This document shows positions 59,891 through 64,000 of a stretch of 64,000 nt of DNA, one piece after another; the stretch's first letter is position 1; each line of letters opens with the position of its first letter. The stretch covers positions 186,001 to 250,000 of the forward strand of contig NZ_JAMOHM010000004.1 in assembly GCF_024448335.1 (NCBI RefSeq), given 5' to 3'. Origin of the DNA: Stutzerimonas frequens. GTDB taxonomy: Bacteria > Pseudomonadota > Gammaproteobacteria > Pseudomonadales > Pseudomonadaceae. Below the pieces are notes generated by a model, which saw only the letters and a list, made by a program, of their open reading frames with translations, was not told where the DNA came from and ran no database searches. Made by a program: the position numbers and the translations under genes.

Positions 59891-59921
59891 GCGTCGGGTG
59901 GCGCTTCAGTCCACCGGATGC
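59891..59921. repeat. REP-like palindrome 3
   Basis: GCGTCGGGTGG and CCACCGGATGC arms around CGCTTCAGT. It shares the GCTTCA/GCGTCA-type loop of the other elements. Confidence 0.55.
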
Positions 59922-59974
59922 GGGGCCCGGTGGCCGAACCGGCTCCTGGGCACAGCGGACCAATGCGCACCGCC

Positions 59975-60295
59975 TCAGGCGGTCAGCTTCAACCCCACCA
60001 GCCCGGCCAGCAGCAGCACCACGCTCAGCAACCGCGCCGGCGAGGCGCTTTCGCCAAAGATGACGATGCCCAGCGCCACGGTGCCCAGCGCACCGATACC
60101 GACCCATATCGCATAGGCGGTACCCACCGGCAGAACCTGCATGGCGCGGGCGAGGAGGAAGAAGCTGGCGGCCATGGCCACCAGGGTGAGCACGCTCGGC
60201 AGCGGGCGGGTGAAACCTTCGGAAGCCTTGAGGCCAATGGCCCAGCCCACTTCGAGCAGGCCGGCGATGATCAGCATGATCCAGGCCGAATGCAT
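59975..60295 (-). CDS. gdx: SMR-family guanidinium exporter Gdx (SugE)
   Basis: A 106-residue, four-helix small multidrug resistance protein. It reads [20 protein letters not shown], where the Glu in helix 1 is the proton/substrate site and the GWAIGLK motif marks the Gdx/SugE branch rather than Emr[21 protein letters not shown] is the conserved third and fourth helix signature. Gdx proteins export guanidinium. The assignment is strongly supported by the guanidine-II riboswitch directly upstream. GGAG lies nine bases before the ATG. It is a single-gene unit flanked by REP-like hairpins. Confidence 0.93.
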   Translation of the reverse strand: MHSAWIMLIIAGLLEVGWAIGLKASEGFTRPLPSVLTLVAMAASFFLLARAMQVLPVGTAYAIWVGIGALGTVALGIVIFGESASPARLLSVVLLLAGLVGLKLTA

Positions 60296-60314
60296 GACGA
60301 TGACTCCAGCAACG

Positions 60315-60360
60315 GCAGGGCCGTCCCCGCATGATTCGACACGCCGACGGGTCGTCCCGC
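60315..60360 (-). ncRNA. Guanidine-II (mini-ykkC) riboswitch before gdx
   Basis: On the gdx strand two small hairpins follow each other. The first (60360 to 60347) has stem GCGGG/CCCGT and loop ACGA; the second (60330 to 60315) has stem GCGGGG/CCCTGC and loop ACGG. Two hairpins with ACGR tetraloops just before the ribosome site are the defining pattern of mini-ykkC RNAs, which bind guanidinium with two loops. The linker is 16 bases, and the GGAG of gdx begins about seven bases after the second hairpin. Ligand binding should free the ribosome site and switch gdx on. Confidence 0.88.
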
Positions 60361-60466
60361 GGCGGATGCGACCCTAGCACAGCCGCGCACCGTTTTGGAC
60401 CACTCGCAGCGTCCGTTGATCAATAGCGTTCCTAAGCGGGGATATACCGAACCATCGCAGATGCCA

Positions 60467-60497
60467 GCGGTGGATGGGTGAAGCGTCATCCACCTAC
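60467..60497. repeat. REP-like palindrome 4
   Basis: GCGGTGGATGGGTG, AAGCGT, CATCCACCTAC; differs from the element at 59845 at a few positions. It lies between the aldo/keto reductase stop and the gdx promoter. Confidence 0.7.
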
Positions 60498-60510
60498 GAG
60501 TCCCGCGTGG

Positions 60511-60538
60511 GGTGGAAAACTGCAAAGCATTTTCCACC
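60511..60538. terminator. Hairpin after the aldo/keto reductase gene
   Basis: GGTGGAAAA (60511-60519) and TTTTCCACC (60530-60538), a perfect 9-bp stem with a 10-base loop, 27 bases past the aldo/keto reductase stop. It may end the leftward gapN-aldo/keto reductase transcript or be another REP variant. Confidence 0.45.
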
Positions 60539-60564
60539 TCGGATAGCGGACGGATGTCCCTGCC

Positions 60565-61428
60565 TCAGGCCACCTCATGCCCGCGGGCCGCTTCGCTCAG
60601 GTAGAACCAGGCGGGACGGTCCAGCTCCAGTTCGGCGCCCAGCAGCGCCTCCTCGATCCGTTCCCAGCGCAGGCTGCCGAGGATCGGCAACGGCCGGCCG
60701 GGCAGCTGCCGCAGCCAGGCCAGCGCCACCTGATTGGCCGTGGCGCCCCGGTCGGCGGCGACTTCATCGAGTGCGCTACATAGCCGATCGCCGAAGCGTC
60801 CACCGCCCATGGGCGACCAGGCCAGCACCTGCAAACCGGCAGCCTGCAATGCATGCAGGCTGCCATCCCATACCCAGTGCTGGGCCTGCAGTGACAGCTC
60901 GATCTGGTTGCAGCGCAGCGGCACGCACTGGGCCAGTGCCTGGCAATGCAGGATGCCGGCGTTGGACAGCCCCACCCAGCCGACCTTGCCGCTGGCGACC
61001 AGTCCGTTCAGCGTCTCGGCCACCTCGTCGACCTGCAGCAGCGGGTCCGGGCGATGCAGCAGGAAACCATCGAGTCGTTCCACGCCCAGTCGCGCCAGGC
61101 TGTCGTCCACCGCCCGGCGCAGGTAGCCGGCACTGGAGTCGTAGTGCTTGACCCGCCAGCGCGAGCAGTCCTGTCCCGCCGGCACGATATCGGCCTTGCC
61201 GATGATCTGCAGGTGCTGGCGCAGTCCCGGTGCCTGGCGCAGGGCCGCACCGAAGTGCGCCTCGCATTGCCCGCCGGCATAGATGTCGGCATGGTCGAAG
61301 CCGTTCAGCCCGCGCTCCACACAGCGTTCGATAAAGCCCAGCAACGCCTGGGGCTCACCCAGCTCGGGGTATTCCAGCAGGCGCATCATGCCCAGCAACA
61401 GCGGCTGGGCGAGCACGGGTGCGGCCAT
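60565..61428 (-). CDS. Aldo/keto reductase (YdhF-like)
   Basis: A 287-residue NADPH-dependent oxidoreductase with the AKR catalytic tetrad: Asp and Tyr in GFDHADIYAGG, Lys in IIGKADIV, His in GFLLHRPDP. VGWVGLSNAG and NQIELSLQ are further barrel motifs, and the cofactor-binding end reads GRPLPILGSLRWERIEEAL. The substrate is unknown. It lies 12 bases downstream of gapN in the same direction, so the two are probably co-transcribed. Confidence 0.88.
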   Translation of the reverse strand: MAAPVLAQPLLLGMMRLLEYPELGEPQALLGFIERCVERGLNGFDHADIYAGGQCEAHFGAALRQAPGLRQHLQIIGKADIVPAGQDCSRWRVKHYDSSAGYLRRAVDDSLARLGVERLDGFLLHRPDPLLQVDEVAETLNGLVASGKVGWVGLSNAGILHCQALAQCVPLRCNQIELSLQAQHWVWDGSLHALQAAGLQVLAWSPMGGGRFGDRLCSALDEVAADRGATANQVALAWLRQLPGRPLPILGSLRWERIEEALLGAELELDRPAWFYLSEAARGHEVA

Positions 61429-61440
61429 CGTGGCGCTCCG

Positions 61441-63069
61441 TCAGAAGATATAGTCGGTGGTCAGGAAGCTCGACTGGCGGTCACGAATGATCCGGTCGAC
61501 CAGCTCCTTGTTGGCCTCGTTGAAGCGCGTCGCCACCAGGGTACGGATGGAGAACACGCGCAGGGCGTCATGTACCGACAGCGTGCCCTCGGCGGAATTC
61601 TTGCGACCGTTGAACGGATAGCTGTCCGGTCCGCGCTGGCACTGGGCGTTGATGTTGATGCGCCCGACCTGGTTGACGAAAGCATCCACCAGCCGGCCTA
61701 CCTGCGCCGGGTCGTTGCCGAAGATCGACAGCTGCTGGCCGTAGTCGGAGGCGGTGACGTAGTCGATCACCTCCTGCAGGTCGCGGTACGGCACCACCGG
61801 CACCAGCGGGCCGAACTGCTCTTCGTGATAGACACGCATGGTCGAATCCACCGGGCTCAGCACTGCCGGCTGGAAAAAGGTCTGGTGCGACTCGCCGCCG
61901 CCGGCGTTGATCACCCGAGCGCCCTTGGCCACGGCGTCTTCCAGCACCGCATGCAGGTAATCGGTCTTGCCCGGCTCCGGCAGCGGTGTCAGCGCCACGC
62001 CCGGCTCCCAGGGCATGCCCGCCTTGAGCGCGTTGACCCGCGCAGCGAAGCGTTCGAGGAAGCCATCGAGCACCGCCTCATGCACGAAGAGGATCTTCAG
62101 TGCGGTGCAGCGCTGACCGTTGAACGACAGCGCGCCGGTCACCGCCTCCTCCACGGCATTGTCGAGATCGACCTGCGGCAGGACGATGCCAGGGTTCTTC
62201 GCATCCAGCCCCAGCGCGGCGCGCAGGCGGTGCGGACGCGGGTGCAGTTTCTTCAGGTCGGCGGCGCCCTTGTGCGTGCCGATAAAGGCGAACACGTCGA
62301 TCTTACCGCTGGCCATCAGCGCGCTGACCGTCTCGCGACCGCGGCCGTAGATGACGTTGATGACCCCCGCCGGGAAGCTGTCGCGGAAGGCTTCGAGCAG
62401 CGGGCGGATCAGCAGTACGCCGAACTTGGCCGGTTTGAACACCACGGTGTTGCCCATGATCAGCGCCGGGATCAGCGTGGTGAAGGTTTCGTTCAGCGGG
62501 TAGTTGTACGGCCCCATGCACAGCGCCACGCCCATGGGCACGCGGCGGATCTGCCCGAGGGTGCCCTGCTCCAGCTCGAAGCGGCTGGAGCTGCGGTCCA
62601 GTTCCTTCAGCGCGTGGATGGTGTCGACGATGTAGTCGCAGGTGCGGTCGAATTCCTTCTCCGAATCCTTGAGGTTCTTGCCGATCTCCCACATCAGCAA
62701 TTTGACCACCGCCTCGCGCTGCTCGCGCATACGCGCCAGGAAGGCCTCGACATGGGCGATACGCTCGGCCACACGCATGGTCGGCCAGGCTCCGCGGCCG
62801 TAGTCATAGGCGGCAACGGCGGCGTCCAGTGCACGCAGCGCGGCGTCGGCATCCAGCAGCGGCGTGCTGCCCAGCACCACCTGGCGCTCGCTGCCATCGG
62901 CCTCGCGCAGAAACACCGGGCTGCGAACTTCCGCCAGCGGGCCGTCCCAGTGCATCAACTCGCCATCGACCAGATAGTCGCGCTGCTCGACCGGAGCATC
63001 CGGCTGATAGGCAGCGGGAATCTCATCGAGACGGGGAAACAGCTCGGCAAGCGGGCGCGCGGTAGTCAT
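61441..63069 (-). CDS. gapN: Non-phosphorylating NADP-dependent glyceraldehyde-3-phosphate dehydrogenase
   Basis: A 542-residue aldehyde-dehydrogenase-superfamily enzyme. The oxyanion Asn is in MGPYNYPLNE, the nucleophilic Cys in SFNGQRCTALK, and the terminal part EEQFGPLVPVVPYRD and GRKNSAEGTLS fit the GapN group. It is longer than the typical 475-500 residues because of an N-terminal extension and ends DYIF. It oxidises glyceraldehyde-3-phosphate directly to 3-phosphoglycerate with NADP+. It lies 69 bases after eda in the same direction, so it acts on the triose made by the aldolase. Confidence 0.85.
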   Translation of the reverse strand: MTTARPLAELFPRLDEIPAAYQPDAPVEQRDYLVDGELMHWDGPLAEVRSPVFLREADGSERQVVLGSTPLLDADAALRALDAAVAAYDYGRGAWPTMRVAERIAHVEAFLARMREQREAVVKLLMWEIGKNLKDSEKEFDRTCDYIVDTIHALKELDRSSSRFELEQGTLGQIRRVPMGVALCMGPYNYPLNETFTTLIPALIMGNTVVFKPAKFGVLLIRPLLEAFRDSFPAGVINVIYGRGRETVSALMASGKIDVFAFIGTHKGAADLKKLHPRPHRLRAALGLDAKNPGIVLPQVDLDNAVEEAVTGALSFNGQRCTALKILFVHEAVLDGFLERFAARVNALKAGMPWEPGVALTPLPEPGKTDYLHAVLEDAVAKGARVINAGGGESHQTFFQPAVLSPVDSTMRVYHEEQFGPLVPVVPYRDLQEVIDYVTASDYGQQLSIFGNDPAQVGRLVDAFVNQVGRININAQCQRGPDSYPFNGRKNSAEGTLSVHDALRVFSIRTLVATRFNEANKELVDRIIRDRQSSFLTTDYIF

Positions 63070-63138
63070 GGAACCTCCAGGTAGCGAATCGGGATGATCG
63101 CGGCAGGCCCCACGCCCACCGCGACGGGGTCGGACGGA

Positions 63139-63876
63139 TTACAGCTCGCGCTGTTCGGCGCGCTCGGCACGCAGATCGAAGTCGCGCGGCAGTTCGGCAG
63201 GCGGCGCTGCGTCCAGCGCCTGCAGGGCCTGGCGCGTGGCGCTTTCGATGGCGGCCCAGTCGCCGACACGCACGGCCTTGGCATCGACCATCCAGGTGCC
63301 GCCGACACACATCACGTTGGACTGCGCCAGATAGTCCCTGGCGTTGCGCGCGTTGATGCCACCGGTCGGGCAGAAACGGATATTGCCGAACGGCCCGCCC
63401 AGCGCCTTGAGCGCGGCGACGCCGCCACAGACTTCGGCCGGGAACAGCTTGAAGCGGCGATAACCGCGGGCGTAGCCGAGCATGATTTCCGAAGCGCTGG
63501 CCACGCCCGGCAGCAGTGGCAATGGACTTTGTAGAGCGGCATCCAGCAGCTCGGCGGTGCTGCCCGGAGAGACGATGAACTGCGCACCAGCGGCCTCGGC
63601 CTCGGCCAGCATGGCGGCATCCAGCACGGTGCCGGCACCGACGATCAGCTCGGGGCGCTGCTCGCGCAGCAGGCGGATGGCACTCAGGCCCAGCGCCGAG
63701 CGCAGGGTGATTTCCAGCACCTTGAGGCCACCGGCGGCCAGGGCGTCGGCCAGCGGCAGGATGTCCGCCTCTCGCCCGATGGTGATCACCGGGAGGATGC
63801 GCGCGGCACTGCACCACTGGTCGATCAGGGCGATCTTGTCGTTCATGGCGTCAGCGCTGGTTTGGGTAGATGTCAT
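63139..63876 (-). CDS. eda: KDPG/KHG aldolase
   Basis: A 245-residue aldolase (start at MTSTQTSADAM; MNDKIALI 30 bases later is an alternative). VLEITLRSALG holds the catalytic Glu, LIVGAGTVLD the substrate loop, FIVSPG the next strand, and RRFKLFPAEVCGG the Schiff-base Lys. It splits 2-keto-3-deoxy-6-phosphogluconate to pyruvate and glyceraldehyde-3-phosphate in the Entner-Doudoroff pathway. It is somewhat long (usually 210-225) at both ends. The gene follows pgl by 18 bases, as in the Pseudomonas zwf-pgl-eda operon. Confidence 0.94.
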   Translation of the reverse strand: MTSTQTSADAMNDKIALIDQWCSAARILPVITIGREADILPLADALAAGGLKVLEITLRSALGLSAIRLLREQRPELIVGAGTVLDAAMLAEAEAAGAQFIVSPGSTAELLDAALQSPLPLLPGVASASEIMLGYARGYRRFKLFPAEVCGGVAALKALGGPFGNIRFCPTGGINARNARDYLAQSNVMCVGGTWMVDAKAVRVGDWAAIESATRQALQALDAAPPAELPRDFDLRAERAEQREL

Positions 63877-63894
63877 GGAAGATTCCTTGCGGCC

Positions 63895-64000
63895 TCAGGG
63901 GCACCAGTAGATTTCGAGGGGACGGGCGAGGAAGGCGCGGATCGGCATCGCTTCGTAGGATTCGCCGGCCAGGGCCTGGTTGAGCGTGGCCAGCTTGCCC
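63895..64000 (-). CDS. pgl: 6-phosphogluconolactonase, C-terminal end (runs off the window)
   Basis: The last 35 codons read KLATLNQALAGESYEAMPI and end ARPLEIYWCP, the usual PIRAFL...YWCP terminus of bacterial 6-phosphogluconolactonases. Its place 18 bases before eda agrees with the Pseudomonas order. The catalytic part lies beyond base 64000; zwf and hexR would be expected further right. Confidence 0.85.
   Translation of the reverse strand, partial: GKLATLNQALAGESYEAMPIRAFLARPLEIYWCP

Noticed and set aside
60946-63084. A 712-codon rightward frame opposite gapN and the aldo/keto reductase
   Set aside because: Antisense artefact of GC-rich codons; both leftward genes have full catalytic motifs.

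Overview
The window is high-GC gammaproteobacterial DNA, almost certainly from the Pseudomonas (Stutzerimonas) stutzeri group. The best marker is a gene at 54057-55712 whose product matches the secreted maltotetraose-forming amylase of P. stutzeri closely from memory. Pseudomonas-type maltose genes, an Entner-Doudoroff block (pgl-eda with gapN nearby) and REP-like palindromes agree with this. There are two main parts: an accessory, visibly more AT-rich island (1 to about 26.4 kb) and a GC-rich chromosomal part, which itself holds a type I restriction locus.

Island, 1-26.4 kb. It opens with the start of a Tn3-family transposase preceded by a ribbon-helix-helix/PIN toxin-antitoxin pair, then a tyrosine recombinase, an orphan gene and a decayed TcmP-like gene. 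From 3.9 to 24.4 kb lies a large copper-resistance locus: copR (with a one-base frameshift), a PtrA-like small periplasmic protein, copA multicopper oxidase, a Met/His-rich small protein, copB, a His-tailed cytochrome c, a cytosolic Csp-type copper storage protein, an ATP-grasp-like protein of unknown role, copS, two more PtrA-like proteins, a CusF-like chaperone, a CusCBA efflux system, a CopL-like protein and a P-type copper ATPase. The ATPase is split by an in-frame TGA that stands exactly where a conserved cysteine is expected. Six 14-bp palindromes of the form TTACA-n4-TGTAA precede the copper transcription units and look like CopR operators. The island ends with a broken PIN gene, a HAD hydrolase, and a tRNA/tmRNA 3'-end-like scar followed by a strong terminator.

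Restriction locus, 26.6-34.2 kb: mrr, hsdR, hsdS and hsdM form one leftward operon, so a possible type IV nuclease sits with a complete type I system. It is followed by a LysE-type exporter and a hybrid histidine kinase.

Maltose/starch region, 37.4-59.7 kb: malK, a GH13 alpha-glucosidase, a maltose acetyltransferase-like protein, a GST, the activator malT, malG-malF-malE, a periplasmic alpha-amylase, an uncharacterised kinase-like protein, a chemoreceptor, amyP, and a rightward lamB-malM-malE2 run with a second, divergent maltose-binding protein. Polymer is cut outside the cell by AmyP, oligomers enter through LamB, are bound by MalE or its paralogue, imported by MalFGK, and hydrolysed by the glucosidase. 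GAGGATG repeats in two promoter regions may be MalT sites.

Right end, 59.7-64 kb: REP-like hairpins, a small exporter (Gdx) behind a guanidine-II (mini-ykkC) riboswitch, an aldo/keto reductase, gapN, eda and the end of pgl. Positions and motifs were read by eye; family names rest on recognition of motifs, not on database searches.
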